Notes: a model not told the origin generated them from the letters alone. Positions 30,210 to 41,458 are shown, counted from the first letter of the stretch. The stretch is DNA of 64,000 nt from Trichobilharzia regenti (GCA_944472135.2 OX235267.1:32829312-32893311), one strand, 5' to 3'. Made by a program: numbers and translations.

Positions 30210-30306
30210 GTGATTGTGTTCTCTGAGCTGGATAGTTAATTTGCGAAGCCCAGTAGGACGATGAAAACTTCGCAAATCAACTATCCAGCTCGGAGAACGC
30301 AACCAC
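30210..30306. repeat. Imperfect inverted repeat, about 39-bp arms
   Basis: Arms 30210-30248 and 30268-30306 pair with a few mismatches (TTCTCTGAGCTGGATAG and CTATCCAGCTCGGAGAA). The arm sequence recurs singly at about 28100 and 37200, next to PLE-type 3' stem-loops. Confidence 0.65.
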
Positions 30307-30342
30307 ATAAAAAAATATCAGCGATTAATTACACATCTTTTT

Positions 30343-30400
30343 AAGCTACATCTAGATGAAGAGTCTTGAACAGGACGAAAATCGAGTCTAGATTTCCATT
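30343..30400 (+). ncRNA. Hammerhead-like remnant, isolated
   Basis: ACATCTAG and a partner CTAGATTT can form helix I, around ATGAAGAGTC, GGACGAAAAT and GTC. The C3 position is A, as in family P. No tRNA-like head is attached. Confidence 0.4.
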
Positions 30401-30704
30401 GTTAACTTGGAAGAATCAAAAAATTAATCCAATTCTGACAAATGCTAATTCCTCAACAACGAAAAAATTAAAACAAAACGACGCAGACAAAATGTGCATG
30501 AATAGTACTCAACACAAAATCAATATTATCGGCCTATTGTAGAGCAACTACTTCTGGGACGTAGTCATTTTTTGTCTAGTGACCTTCATTTTTGTTTAAT
30601 TATACTATAGCAGACTGATATACAGTTTATTATAATCAATAGTTGGAATGATAAGAATTTACTAACAATCTACTACTAAATTTGATATTTATTCTGTTAA
30701 ACAG
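30401..30704. other. No feature recognised
   Basis: AT-rich. Confidence 0.5.
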
Positions 30705-30800
30705 CCTAGAACAAACTTATCCATGTCCTACATTTGTACAATATGCAAGAAAGCTGATTTCATAATTACTAATTCTTTTAGTCTTCTAAGTTTATTTCAA
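30705..30800 (+). CDS. Possible small internal exon
   Basis: Exactly 32 codons between an acceptor (CTGTTAAACAG) and a consensus GTAAGT donor, phase 0 to 0, encoding PRTNLSMSYICTICKKADFI and then ITNSFSLLSLFQ. The CTIC pair is suggestive of metal binding, but one CxxC alone is not diagnostic. No partner exon was identified. Confidence 0.3.
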
Positions 30801-31027
30801 GTAAGTGAGACTATTTCTGAAGTCTCAAATGCATGCTCATTACTCTATTGCACACTGTCAGTCGATAATATTGATTATTGGCCAATACTTCACAAAGCAA
30901 AATTATAAAATATACCTCTCATATACAGTAATGTTGACATTTCATGAAATTAATTTAGTTTAAGATTTCCTCCTAACTTCATTTTAACCCGGTTGTATTA
31001 AATAAAATCGATACAGCTGACGCAGAT
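30801..31027. other. No feature recognised
   Basis: Follows the candidate exon. Nothing supported. Confidence 0.5.
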
Positions 31028-32100
31028 ATTATTATTATTATTATTGTTTTCTTCAGTTCCTAGAGGAACATACGGCCTCAGCCGCACGTCTCCACTGAAT
31101 TCGCATCTTCACCAACGTTTTCAGCTGGCTCCACGTCTGCCCACATGCTTTTTTTTAATATAGCTTGATTCAACACCGTATTTTTGATACAAGTGTGGAA
31201 TTTTCAGCATGTGATATCGGCAGCCCAAATTTTGTAAGCCGACCATTGATATCAGGTGTGCGTCGACAGGGGCCCGAGCCCTGGACCATTTGCATCGTCG
31301 GCGACAGTCCTAACCGCTGTGCCACCGACCCACATCTCCTCTTCACATGACCTCACCCTCCATTTAAACCTCGCACTGACGACCAACTCACCGCTTCTCA
31401 TTCTGCTTCCACTCGGGCGATGGCCTTCCTGTGTGATATCACTTGATGGTTTTCTCAGAGTATGGCCAATCCATCCAACTCAATTTTTTCCTGCATATTT
31501 ATTGCACGATTGGCTCCTGCTGGGTCAGTTCGTTCCTAGACATCCTTGTCGCTTATCTTTTCTAGCCATGTGATCTTCAGTATTGAGCGAAGACAGCCGT
31601 TGATGAAGGTCTGTAGTTTGTTTGGGGTGCTCTTCATAACGCGCCAAGCCTATGATCCATAAAGTAGCACTCACTTCAAATTAGAGTTGGAAATCCGGAT
31701 CTTATTTTTCATGTTGAGTGCTGTTAATCTTCACACGGACTTGAGAGAAATGAAAGGATGCCTTGCTTTCCTGATCTTCACCTTGATATCCTCGTCAGTT
31801 TCATTTGCCTGTAGTTGAAACGATGCTTCCGAGGTAGGTAGGTAAAGGAGGTTGCTTCTTTCGGAATTCTCCCACTTATGATGACTGTTGTCGGTTGTTG
31901 TTGCTGTTGGCCAGGAATCTTCATCACCTCCGTCTTCTATTTGTTCACCTGAAGTCCCTCTTATCTTTGATGCTTCTTCTGCCAACTTGTTACTGTTCAC
32001 TTGCATATCTTCCAGTTTGTGGAAAATCAGACACATATCATCAGCGAAGTCCAGATCCTCCAAGTATTTTGTGTGGGTCCATTTTATGCCTGTGGATATA
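31028..32100 (-). pseudogene. RTE RT C-terminal part and 3' end, split by a SINE
   Basis: The minus strand reads LEDLDFADDMCLIFHKLEDM, EDIKVKIRKARHPFISLKSV and on toward the 3' end, closing with a (TTA)n tract at 31028-31047 that is the element tail. A family Q SINE interrupts it at 31151-31333. Parallel to 14968-15960. Confidence 0.75.
31151..31333 (-). repeat. tRNA-derived SINE, family Q, inside an RTE copy
   Basis: Minus-strand full unit. Its flanks (CCCACATGCTTT and CCCACATCTCC) are the continuous CCCACATGCTTTCATCTCCC stretch of the RTE copy at 15060, which places the insertion exactly. Confidence 0.75.
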
Positions 32101-32138
32101 TAATTATGAAATTAAACTCAGTGAGACATAGCGACAGT

Positions 32139-32440
32139 GTTATGTACTGGTCGAGAATTTAATAGTCCTGACTCAAGAAAGACGGAAATCAGAAGACCAC
32201 TAGGTTTGCGATGATACTTCTATTTTCCAAACACAAGGAGAATCAATATCACACAAGAGTGTGAGAGCAAAAATATAAAATGTCCGAACAAGTGTGTGAG
32301 CGAATATTCAAAATGAACAAATCAATAGACAGTCTTAACATGATTGGCTAATTATAATGGAATATCGATCCATGCATACATAGCAAAATATAACCGACTG
32401 TCAAACAAACACACATACTATATGGGTAACATATCAGACA
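32139..32440 (-). repeat. LTR, second Gypsy-like family, copy a
   Basis: Starts TGTTATGTACTGGTCGAGA and shares the GAAATCAGAAGACCACTAGG stretch and more with 42774-43330 (same orientation) and 44590-45018 (opposite). No internal region here. The far end is uncertain, just before the RTE element. Confidence 0.55.
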
Positions 32441-32612
32441 GAATACTCAATACCCAACCGAAAGCTGCTACCTTGACGTGGTGGTCGGGCTTGAACACCG
32501 CAATGACCTAATCAAGCTATACTGGCTGAGACTTATGTCTCTTGAGGTTCTACCATGCCAGGCAGGTTGTTTGGATAGCGGTTAAACAAAAAGCAGCTAC
32601 CCATCCAATACC

Positions 32613-33194
32613 ATGATTCAAACAAATTCACAAAATTTCATGCCGGATCGGCCGTGGCCCGGATTAACAACGACCGCGCTTCCTGCTGCCGTGTCACAGG
32701 GCGGGAGTGATAAGTATGCTACTGAGGCACACCAAACAAAAGAGAACAAACAAAAACAGGCCGCGTGTGACCGGCCTCAAGCAGTTGTCCCCTGGGCTCT
32801 GCGGTCACGCAACCAACTTCCACGGTGTGGGCAGCCGGGAAGTAACAATCGCCCTCACAATCCGAAATGCACACAAAACCTCTCTAATCCTCACTTATCT
32901 TTGTCTTCATCTTCATCTCTATTACCTTGCCTTCCTTCCATTGATGCAACTCCTCTACTTGATGGCTCCTCACTCCCTCTTCACTCTGTGTCCACTAAAA
33001 ACGACGGAAGCCAAAAAACCACCGATAGTCTCCTAAAGCCACGCCACCAATTTCATATAGGAGCATTTAATGTTAGGACACTTTGCCAAATAGGACAACA
33101 AGCATCACTAGCTAAGACCCTGGCATCCGAGCCATTGATGTATGTTGTGTTTCAGAAACACGCATACAAGACCCAAGTGTGGTTATTCACCTAA
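32613..33194 (+). pseudogene. RTE 5' coding part, up to endonuclease start
   Basis: Pro/Ser-rich start, then FHIGAFNVRTLCQIGQQASL, which holds the catalytic Asn of the endonuclease. The frame shifts between about 33136 and 33180. In the neighbouring frame the lost piece reads CVSETRIQ, containing the catalytic Glu. Confidence 0.7.
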
Positions 33195-35359
33195 CCCCAC
33201 CTGGCCAACAGGATGAATCTTCAAAATTCACCTTGAGGGTGTCAGGAGATGCCACAGCTAGTTCACGAGGATTAGCTGGCGTAGGGATAGCTCTGAGTAC
33301 TAGGGCAGAAAAGACATTGCTTGACTGGATCCCGGTAGATAGCCGAATGTGTGCTGTCCGTCTGAACGGATCAGTAAGAAGGAGAAAGGACTGCACTACT
33401 CGCCGATGCCTTTTCGTAATCTCCGCCTACGCCCCCACTGACTGCAGTTCGGATGAAACGAAGGATGAGTTCTACCAAAAGCTGTCTAGTTTGGTGAGAA
33501 AGGCTAAACGCTCAGATATAGTCGTTCTAGCTGGTGACTTTAACGCTCAAGTAGGGAAATTGTGTCAATCTGAGAAGGATGTCGGTGGCACCTATGGAGT
33601 TCCGTGCCAGCGAACCGACAACGGTGACCGTCTCCTACAGTTCTGTTCAGATAATCATTTGTTTCTTGTAAGCACTAACTTTAAACACAAGGAGAGACAC
33701 TGTTTAACCTGGCGACCCCCATCATCAAACCAACGCTGGACACAAATAGACCACATAGCAATAAGCTATCGTTGGCGTGGGTCGGTAGGAGATTGTCGCT
33801 CCTTCTGGAACACGTGTGTAGATACCGATCACGCACTGGTCCGGGCTCGTGTGTGCTTACGACTGAACGGACGTAGGAAACAGCTGGCGGTAAAACCATC
33901 ACGTCCCCAGCTCGATCAGGAAACTAAATCCCTATTTGAGGAAGAACTAGCTAAACGCATATCTGAATTCGACAGCTGTGCTCACCCTGGAGAAGCCTGG
34001 AAGAATATTCAGTCAGCTATAGATACAGCTGTAAAAGCTGTGAATAAGGCAAATCCAAAGGTGAGTAAAAACCACTGGATTTCGACTGCCTCATCCGAAC
34101 TGATAGATGCTAGAAGACTTATTCCGGCGAGCTCCGAATTCAATGAGGAGCGAAAGCTGCACAAAAGGAAACTTACTAAAAGTCTCCGCAAGGACCGTGA
34201 ACAGTGGTGGGTGACAAAGGCAAAAGAGATGGAAAAAGCATCGGCGATAGGCAACACTAGGCAACTCTTTAGACTCATCAGAAACGGGTGGGAGAAGGCA
34301 ATCATAAGTGAGACTATTTCTGAGAAAAATGGCTCCTTAATTAGCTCTCAGGATAGACGCCTTGAACGCTGGAAAGAACACTTTGAGGAACAATTTAACT
34401 TGCCTACAGCCACACTGAACCTCCCCGCCATCCACCACACCCGAATGGGATATAGACACTGGTCCGCCGTCTGTAGTGAGGTTACAAAAGCTATCAGTAA
34501 TTTGAAACGAGGCAAAGCGGCAGGACCCGACGGAATTATTCCGGAGGTGTTTAAATATGGGGGTGACATACTAGTTTGTAGATTAACTGAGGTACTAGGC
34601 AAAGTCTGGGAATCAGAGACAGTACCATCAGACTGGGGTAAGTCACTTATTATACCGATATTCAAGAAGGGAAACAAGTCCTCGTGTGATAATCATAGGG
34701 GGATCAGCCTAACGAACATAGTCTCTAAAATCCTAGGCTCAGTAATCATGCATAGACTAAGCAGAACTCGGGAGGAACAGACAAGGGAAAATCAAGCAGG
34801 CTTTAGACCAGGTAGAGGGTGCATAGATCATATCTTCACTCTTCGACAGATTCTAGAACATAGACACACTTTTCGGCGTCCAACAATTGTCATATTTCTT
34901 GACTTGAAGGCGGCCTTCGACTCCGTGGATCGAAAGGTACTATGGCAATGTCTGACTGTGAAGGGAGTGCCAAGAAAGTACATTGCACTAATCAAGGCAC
35001 TCTATTCAAACTCACGTAGTCGTGTAAGGGCTTATGGGGAATTGTCATCTGAATTGGTAACAACCAGTGGTGTCCGACAGGGATGTCCACTTTCCCCATT
35101 TCTGTTTAACTTCATCATAGATATGCTAATGGAAGTATCCTTAACTGAACGTAATGACTTAGGAATCGACTTGTTACCAGGGAATAATCTTATGGACTTA
35201 GAATATGCAGATGACATAGTCCTGTTAGGGGAGGATGCTGACAAAATGCAGAGTCTTCTGAACACCTTGAGCAGCAATCTTCGTATGTTTGGCATGCGAT
35301 TCGCCCCTGCAAAATGTAAGATGCTGCTACAGGACTGGACCACGTCAACCCTAACTTAG
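33179..35359 (+). CDS. RTE endonuclease and reverse transcriptase
   Basis: 726 codons. Endonuclease motifs: SAYAPTD (Tyr84), AGDFNAQVG (Asp120, Asn122), QIDHIAIS (Asp191), TDHALV (Asp217, His218). RT motifs: LKRGKAAGPDGIIPEVF, FLDLKAAFDSV (about residue 573), GVRQGCPLSPFLFN and LEYADDIVLLGED (YADD about 676). All RT catalytic aspartates are present, so decay is recent and limited to frameshifts. The displayed start is not the natural one; the frame enters from the preceding part. Confidence 0.85.
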   Translation: MVIHLTPPGQQDESSKFTLRVSGDATASSRGLAGVGIALSTRAEKTLLDWIPVDSRMCAVRLNGSVRRRKDCTTRRCLFVISAYAPTDCSSDETKDEFYQKLSSLVRKAKRSDIVVLAGDFNAQVGKLCQSEKDVGGTYGVPCQRTDNGDRLLQFCSDNHLFLVSTNFKHKERHCLTWRPPSSNQRWTQIDHIAISYRWRGSVGDCRSFWNTCVDTDHALVRARVCLRLNGRRKQLAVKPSRPQLDQETKSLFEEELAKRISEFDSCAHPGEAWKNIQSAIDTAVKAVNKANPKVSKNHWISTASSELIDARRLIPASSEFNEERKLHKRKLTKSLRKDREQWWVTKAKEMEKASAIGNTRQLFRLIRNGWEKAIISETISEKNGSLISSQDRRLERWKEHFEEQFNLPTATLNLPAIHHTRMGYRHWSAVCSEVTKAISNLKRGKAAGPDGIIPEVFKYGGDILVCRLTEVLGKVWESETVPSDWGKSLIIPIFKKGNKSSCDNHRGISLTNIVSKILGSVIMHRLSRTREEQTRENQAGFRPGRGCIDHIFTLRQILEHRHTFRRPTIVIFLDLKAAFDSVDRKVLWQCLTVKGVPRKYIALIKALYSNSRSRVRAYGELSSELVTTSGVRQGCPLSPFLFNFIIDMLMEVSLTERNDLGIDLLPGNNLMDLEYADDIVLLGEDADKMQSLLNTLSSNLRMFGMRFAPAKCKMLLQDWTTSTLT

Positions 35360-35885
35360 TGATAGGGAGTGAAGTGATAGAACATGTTGACCACTTCACC
35401 TATTTGGGAAGTTGTATTAGCACCAACGGACTGATTGGCGATGAAATCTCAGCACGGATCCGAAAAGCTCGAGCTGCTTTCGCTGACTTACACCATCTCT
35501 GGCGTAGGCGTGACATCCGGTTATCAACCAAGGGACGTGTGTACTGCTCATCAGTTCGCTCCGTCCTTCTCTATGGCTCTGAAACATGGCCAATACGCGT
35601 TGAAGACATGAAAAGGTTGACTGCTTTCGATCATAGATGTCTGCGATCTCTGTCTCACGTTAGGTGGTTTAACAAGGTAAGTAATGTTGACGTTAGGCGT
35701 AGAGTGTTGGGCAAAGAGGGAAAATCAATCGACGAGGCTATAAAGTTACATAGACTAAGATGGCTAGGTCACGTGGTGCGCATGCCTAACCACCGCCTCC
35801 CCCGACGGGCATTGCTAGCTGATATAGGTGAGGTTGGAAAAGAGCCAGTGGTGGCCAAACAAAAACATGGCATCAATCCATGAAA
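35359..35885 (+). pseudogene. RTE C-terminal domain after frameshift
   Basis: Reads GSEVIEHVDHFTYLGSCIST, ISTKGRVYCSSVRSVLLYGS-like sequence and KSIDEAIKLHRLRWLGHVVR. It is joined to the RT by a one-base shift near 35350-35360. A second shift near 35870 moves WHQSMKSLTVKLSQVGRC to another frame (35880-36098). Confidence 0.8.
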
Positions 35886-36235
35886 TCCTTGACAGTTAAA
35901 CTGAGTCAGGTAGGGAGATGCAGACTCCCGGGTTGGGGCCCTCGGGACTCTAGGAATCAATGGCTGGAGACAATAGGTGACATGGCTCAAAATCGTTGTC
36001 AATGGCCAGCGCAGATGTATTCAGTCTCTGTAATCTTTCATATTCCTTTCTACCATTACCCATTCTGTTTCACTCTTATACTTGTCAAACTCTATTGATT
36101 CTCTTCACTCATCTTCTTGTCTACCTCTGTGTGCTATTTGGAACGTGGCAACTCGAACTGCTGCACTTCGGTGCCAAGTTCTATGTTGAATCCAGACAGA
36201 CAGACCCAATACGACTACTTGTCGACTCAGGATAA

Positions 36236-37554
36236 TTTAAGCCAATTCAGCAGCATATCTCAGCTATTGATTCTTAGCACTACTCAAAATAACTGAAACA
36301 AACATTCAAAAACTTCAGTAATGGGTGGCATGTTTAGTTCTAACTATCACTAATACTTTTCCAACCTAATACTATGCCAGATAACATTGCCTGTGGAAGA
36401 AGGTGCTCTCCGGGTATGCATCAACGCATATCCTAGCCATTTCCTAGTGAAAATTCAATCCCAAAGACATCGAGGTAGGTCATAGTTACCTTTATCGATC
36501 CATCTACGTTGAAGTTAAATAAAAATATAATGACTTCATGCATCCTTGATGAATATCACTGGTTGTCTTCAATTTAAATGACAACAATTCACATAAGCTT
36601 CAACGCGACTGCCTGATCTTCTGTTGCGTGTCTTGAAATGACTATGATAAATATTTTATCCGTCAAAGTGGACACCCTATTTGCCTTCGTCCGGCCGCCC
36701 AGATCGAAACAAGTGGTTGTTTTTGACTTGAAATGTGATCTACAAGGCAATGCAGCAGTGTCAAGAGCTGAGTCTCCGTGGTTTTCAGTGGCTGAAACAG
36801 GTTCATACACCGTCCAGTCATTGGAAACTCCAGAGTCCATGTACACCATACATTTGGAATCAGGCTTTTCTACCTTCCGTAGGTAGATCAGGATGTCCAC
36901 CAGCCTAATTGTAAGCTCCTGACGTTCGGATTCGTGCTTTCACTTTTACGAGGAGCACTCCCCACCATCATATGAATTCAATGAACAGGATTTACCTGGC
37001 AACGAATATGAACACATGGCGACATGTGAGCATTTCCAGAGGAAGACTGAAGTTTACCCAGCCTCAGGCGTAACAGGTCGTTTATGAAGGCGATACACGT
37101 AGACAATTAATGATACAAGTTCGACACGGAAAAGGTGCAATTCTTAGACAGATGGTAACACCAAGAATGTCAGGGTTAGTTATTTTATTATGATTGTATT
37201 CTCTGAGCTGGGTAGTTTAACTGCGAAGCATCCAATGTCTCACTAGACTACATCTTGAGCACCAAATTCAAAATGACGTGAACTTATTTGAATTCTTCAA
37301 CAGTGATACACTTGTATCTCCTGATAAATATTTGTTGTAATTAGTTGATAATTCGGATCGGTATTGATCATTTTTATTAACTTGAAATTAAACTCCTTTT
37401 TCATTATGTGACTTATAAGTTGATAACTTTGATCTACAGTAATGTGTTTGTTGATCAGTGATTCGTCTAGGTGAGTACAAGACCTCTAGGAATTCCCTGA
37501 CAATTCTAGTGTCAACGCCGTTTGAAATTTGTACGTCTTCCCAGTCATGTTTAG
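36236..37554. other. Unassigned; PLE-type stem-loop near 37195-37260
   Basis: 36590-36900 holds overlapping frames on both strands with no family match. At 37195-37260 the minus strand reads CTCAAGATGTAGTC and GTGAGACATTGG, the same stem-loop as at 28036-28110. Confidence 0.4.
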
Positions 37555-37690
37555 GTTGTCTAAGGATTCCATGGTTGGAGGCAATCCTTGGGGATACCTT
37601 GACCTAGGTTACGTGTTTGTTAGCACTCGTCAGCAAGGAATTGGTCTCCCACCTGAGATTTGGACCCACATGTGATAGAATTCAGTAAGA
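37555..37690 (-). repeat. Family D hammerhead SINE fragment
   Basis: Minus strand: end of head (TCTCAGGTGGGAGACC), then a hammerhead (37597-37638) with CCTTG/CAAGG helix I and CTGACGA, but GTAA in place of GAAA, then the post-cleavage stretch ATTGCCTCCAACCATGG. The A13 change predicts inactivity. Confidence 0.65.
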
Positions 37691-37850
37691 ACCAATCCAA
37701 GGACTAGAAGCATGATAGGAATCAGCCTAAAACAGTAATCATTTTATGATTCCTCGTGTGATCGGATGACTATAAGGTTTAATCACCTTATTCTCAATCG
37801 ACGGGAAAATCAAAAATTCAATTCAATAATTAATATGACCCGTTGAACAA

Positions 37851-38033
37851 GAGGTGGCTCTCGTGGCCCAAGTGGTCTAGTGGATAACACTTTGGCGTTT
37901 GAAACTATGGGCACTGGGTTCGAGCCTCGGTGGGAACATCATCACTCACTGAGAAATGCAGGTACATCCAGCTGACGAGTCCCAAATAAGACGAAATGCG
38001 CATCCTGGATTCCACCGCTAGCCACCATCCACC
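37851..38033 (+). repeat. Smalpha-type SINE with intact hammerhead core
   Basis: Head: GGCCCAAGTGGTCTAGTGG (A box) and GGGTTCGAGCCTCGG (B box), spacing as in a tRNA gene. The hammerhead follows. An RNA polymerase III transcript would contain the ribozyme, as described for the Smalpha family. Confidence 0.85.
37961..38016 (+). ncRNA. Hammerhead ribozyme, Smalpha type
   Basis: Helix I CATCCAG/CTGGAT, core CTGACGA (37972-37978; position 7 is allowed to vary), helix II GTC/GAC with one outer C-A mismatch, GAAA (37993-37996), short helix III, cleavage triplet ATC (38002-38004). All strictly conserved core bases are present, so self-cleavage after 38004 is plausible. Confidence 0.75.
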
Positions 38034-38936
38034 AATTGTACACCTTATTCTCATCTTGTTATCTTGGTCAAATCGCCAACCAAGCAGAATAATCTATTTC
38101 CACTGACCTAGACAAATTGTAATGTGGTTAAAAATATATAATTATATAAGGTGCTTTATTCCTAATAAAATCGTATCCTAACAATCACCGGTCAGTTTTG
38201 TCTTTTGATATTTACATGACTCAGTGAAGCAGAAGGTACTAGAGACTTTTAGGTGTGTCTGGGACATAAGTTGAGTTTTCCATTGCGTCACTATGATTAT
38301 ACCCATGTATATGTCCACTCGGTCATATCAACTGTCGACAAGATCATATAAAGTGGCGACATATATGTAACAAATCGACACTGGGTTTATTTCAACTGGC
38401 AACATAGATCATAATACAATACACAATATTGATTAATTGTCCAGAGTGATTGAACATTGTATGTCTAGGGATTATTTTAACTCTTCACTCATACTATATG
38501 TGGAAGAAGTTGTATAATAAAATCTGGTAAAGTTAAACAATACGATCCCAAAGGAAGTGAACTCAAAAGTGACCTTGAGCCGACCAACCACAAAAATGAA
38601 GAATTTTTGCACAAGAAAGGACGTTTAATTACCAGCGAATGCATGAAAACACATTAAACAGGTTATCTTTCTCTGACATGACTTAAAAATACGTCCCAGT
38701 TATAATGAAGATTATCAGTTTTTAAGTTAAACCAATTTTTGTACATAAGTTCACCGAGGTGACTTAAAGTGAGCTTATTTTCTGACCTGTTCATCGCTCT
38801 TATCCTGTTTTGTAGTCTTAGCCTAAGACCCTCGGTTGAATTACTATGGTTTCCAGTAAGAGGATAAACGATTGCTTAATAGAAAAATGTGGACAATAAA
38901 ACAAATTAAAATAAATAATACCAGGTATTAATCTAT
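38034..38936. other. AT-rich, no gene recognised
   Basis: No supported exon or repeat. Confidence 0.5.
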
Positions 38937-38984
38937 CCCTAATCGTAACCCTTACCTTAATACCTACTTTAATCCTAATCCTAA
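38937..38984. repeat. Degenerate telomere-like hexamer tract
   Basis: Eight consecutive hexamers in exact register, beginning CCCTAATCGTAACCCTTA and ending TCCTAATCCTAA. The consensus is CCCTAA, the complement of the TTAGGG telomere repeat. Confidence 0.6.
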
Positions 38985-39227
38985 CGAGCTATTAGTAGAT
39001 GCTCTAAACAGTACTTAAAAATGTTATTTTGGTGGAATTCGCTCCTTAGTCGATGAGAAGCGTTCATATTTATACCATAATAATGACAATTGTACTTAGC
39101 CAACGACCAGAATGCTTTAAAGTCATTAGAGCGTTTGCACCCCTGGGACGCTATTGTTTAACTTTACCCCTAGAATTTATGTTACAGAAAAAAATAGACT
39201 TTCACATTTGAAAATACCTACACATAC

Positions 39228-39399
39228 CATCTTGAGACAGGTTTCCTAATTCTCTCTAACATATCTAATTTTTCTGCTTGTAGTAACATTTTCTCTTCTA
39301 ATTTTAAGCGTTTTAAACGTTCTTCAATTAAATTCTGATGAATTGGAGAAATGAAAAGATTGTTGTTGTTGTAATTGACGAATCGATTGTTATTCAATT
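39228..39399 (-). CDS. Hypothetical protein, exon C (minus-strand gene)
   Basis: 172-nt exon with acceptor TTTTACAG and donor GTATGTG. It encodes LNNNRFVNYNNNNLFISPIH, then a charged helix QNLIEERLKRLKLEEKMLLQ and AEKLDMLERIRKPVSRW, likely a short coiled coil. Its first two bases complete the codon left by exon B (AAA, Lys). It ends with two bases of a split codon. Function unknown. Confidence 0.7.
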
Positions 39400-39439
39400 C
39401 TGTAAAAGTAAAATAAAAATAAATAATATTAAATTCTGA

Positions 39440-39795
39440 TATTAGATGGTTGGAGGTAATCAGCCACAGGAAGCCCAGCATTGAACATAGGTTTCGTGCT
39501 AGTTGGCACTCCCCACCAGTCAGTAAGACGTATCTGTATCCCTTCTGAGATTCGAACCCGCGTCAGTCGGTGTTTCTCTCGGAGATGTTACCACTGAGCT
39601 ATTCGGGCTCACGACTGACCTCCTGTAGGACTGTATTGGATACTTTTGGCTGGACATAATTCAAAGTGTACCATGATGGAGAATGACCTACAATGGTGGC
39701 CACATTGCAAACCTGACCAACAGAATTCAGTCTGCACCAAACAAAAGAACTAGACACATTACACTAGTCACTGACTAGTGTCCAATCAATAAACA
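39440..39795. repeat. Family D hammerhead SINE, composite
   Basis: The left half is a minus-strand unit (post-cut stretch, hammerhead at about 39483-39530, head with A box and B box near 39550-39605). The right half (about 39670-39795) is the family tail in plus orientation, ending GACTAGTGTCCAATCAA. The hammerhead core carries the CTGACTGGTGGGG variant and should be inactive. Confidence 0.65.
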
Positions 39796-39904
39796 TTAAA
39801 TTATATGTAAGAAATACACTATAACATATTAATAATCAGTGTTTGTAAACTAAAATATATTTATTGATTAACTGTAAAACATAATCCCTAGCCTAATCGA
39901 AACA

Positions 39905-40500
39905 GTATTCTTTTGAAATCAACGTGGAGTACCACACTATCTCTTCACACGATATACTCCATGTCACCTTCGGATCAAGGCTCAACTCATCGTTTCTTAT
40001 TCACTTTCCTATCGAGGGCCAACCTGGTTCGCGGTGTCATTCGACGGTCTCCACAGCGTGTTGTTCACCCACTTCCACTTTCTTCTACATGTTTGTTGAC
40101 CAATAGGTTCTTGGTTGGTTTGTTCCCACTGTTCTTGGCTTCTAGTCCTGTCTGACCTTCTGTATGGAGCCAGCGAAGGCAACTGTCGATGAAAGTCTGC
40201 AGTAGACTACTAAAAATACCTTTCGTAACGCGATCGACAAGTCACTGAGCCACATAGAGAAGTGCTGACTAACTTAATATTGCTGTTGAGAATCCGGATT
40301 TTGTTGTGAATGCTGCGGCGGCGGAGTGCAGAAGATTGCCAAACGGACTTCAGTGTGATGAAGGTGTCTGTCTTGCATTTCCTACTCTGGTTTTAACATC
40401 GTCATCTGTTCTGCCAGAAACTTGTTTTATATCTGACAAAATGATCAGTCTCTACAGTTATACCATGGATGGCATGCCTATGGCATAACATTATTTAGTT
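39905..40500 (-). pseudogene. RTE C-terminal fragment, decayed
   Basis: Aligns with 14990-15560 and 31060-31800 on the minus strand (for example CCGGATTTTGTTGTGAATGC and GGCAACTGTCGATGAA). No open frame remains. Confidence 0.6.
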
Positions 40501-40551
40501 TGAAAATCCCCATTGAGTCATATGAAAGAGAAGGCGTTCAGCGAAAAGCTG

Positions 40552-40554
<3 letters not shown>

Positions 40555-40598
<44 letters not shown>
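40555..40598. repeat. (AT)n microsatellite
   Basis: About 21 uninterrupted AT units. Confidence 0.95.
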
Positions 40599-40600
<2 letters not shown>

Positions 40601-40879
40601 AATTATCCTAGCAACGAAAGGAGTATTTCCAAAGATGGGTCATTCGAATTGTAAGTTTTAGATAACAAATCACGTGATGTAGAAACCGTTAATCGAAAAG
40701 AAACTAAAATTGAAATTAAATAAGTTAAGCGGCATAATATAATATAAACGCCTGAATACCGTGAAAAAAAATCCTCCTTGAAAATGGATACCCATAACGT
40801 TTCATCACGAAATGGGTGAAACCTAAACCAGTTAAAATGCCCACAGTTTAGGCTCTCAAAATGCGTCACTGCTAGAATC

Positions 40880-41400
40880 TACAGTTCAATGGGAACTCGT
40901 CATCATAAATACTGAGAAACCGCTTGTCACGCTCACTGAAGAAAACATTCTTCACGGCTCAGCTTGTCTACGAAAGCAAAAACAAATTTACATGTATCTG
41001 AGGGAGCAGTTACATTGAAAGAACAGAAAGAAGGACATATCTCCGATTTTCTGGACATTCACCAAAAAGCCTATTTCGAACGGGAGCAAATTGCTTAAAC
41101 AGTGCCATTGCCAGGTGTCTCTTTGACACGGGTCATGAGGTGGACGTCGCAAGATCGTTTAAAATTATCATTAGACAAAAGAGTTCAATTCTTCTGAAGT
41201 TTGCTGAAGCAATCTCTATCAAGCGCTCGAAACTCATATTTATGCGTTTAGAAAGAAGTGGTTATCAATCTTTCCTTGCCCTGATAACCGGATGTTTTAT
41301 TTGATTATGTAATACCAAAAGTTTCCATTGTGTATGACCATTATTGTTTGGAATACAGTGTTTGTTATTATTATTATTATTATTATTAGCATTGTGTGCA
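40880..41400 (+). pseudogene. Penelope-like GIY-YIG domain and 3' end
   Basis: Frames read GSSYIERTERRTYLRFSGHS, NSAIARCLFDTGHEVDVARS and SILLKFAEAISIKRSKL, close to the PLE at 51679-52639. A (TTA)n tail follows at 41361-41390. Confidence 0.7.
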
Positions 41401-41458
41401 TACACTGATTGATTGATTTCTCTTTAAAAATGAACTCTGTGCAAATATGTGAACATTA

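Larger units (their letters stand above)
32445..36235 (+). mobile_element. Near full-length RTE-clade retrotransposon
   Basis: 5' untranslated region (CTGCTACCTTGACGTGGTGG near 32467), endonuclease, RT and C-terminal region in order. It is broken by at least three frameshifts (near 33140-33180, 35350 and 35870). The 3' end is near 36232 by comparison with 21425. It differs from the RTE family at 6505 and 31028. The general type is that of SR2/Perere-like schistosome RTEs, but the exact family was not verified. Confidence 0.85.

Noticed and set aside
36589..36900. 103-codon minus-strand ORF and its plus-strand partner
   Set aside because: Both strands are open at once, with no splice structure, motif or repeat match; not enough to call a gene.
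38931..38990. True telomere or chromosome end
   Set aside because: The tract is short, degenerate and embedded in normal sequence on both sides.
41361..41390. CRISPR-like or satellite array
   Set aside because: It is a simple TTA microsatellite at a retroelement tail; no array with spacers exists anywhere in the window.
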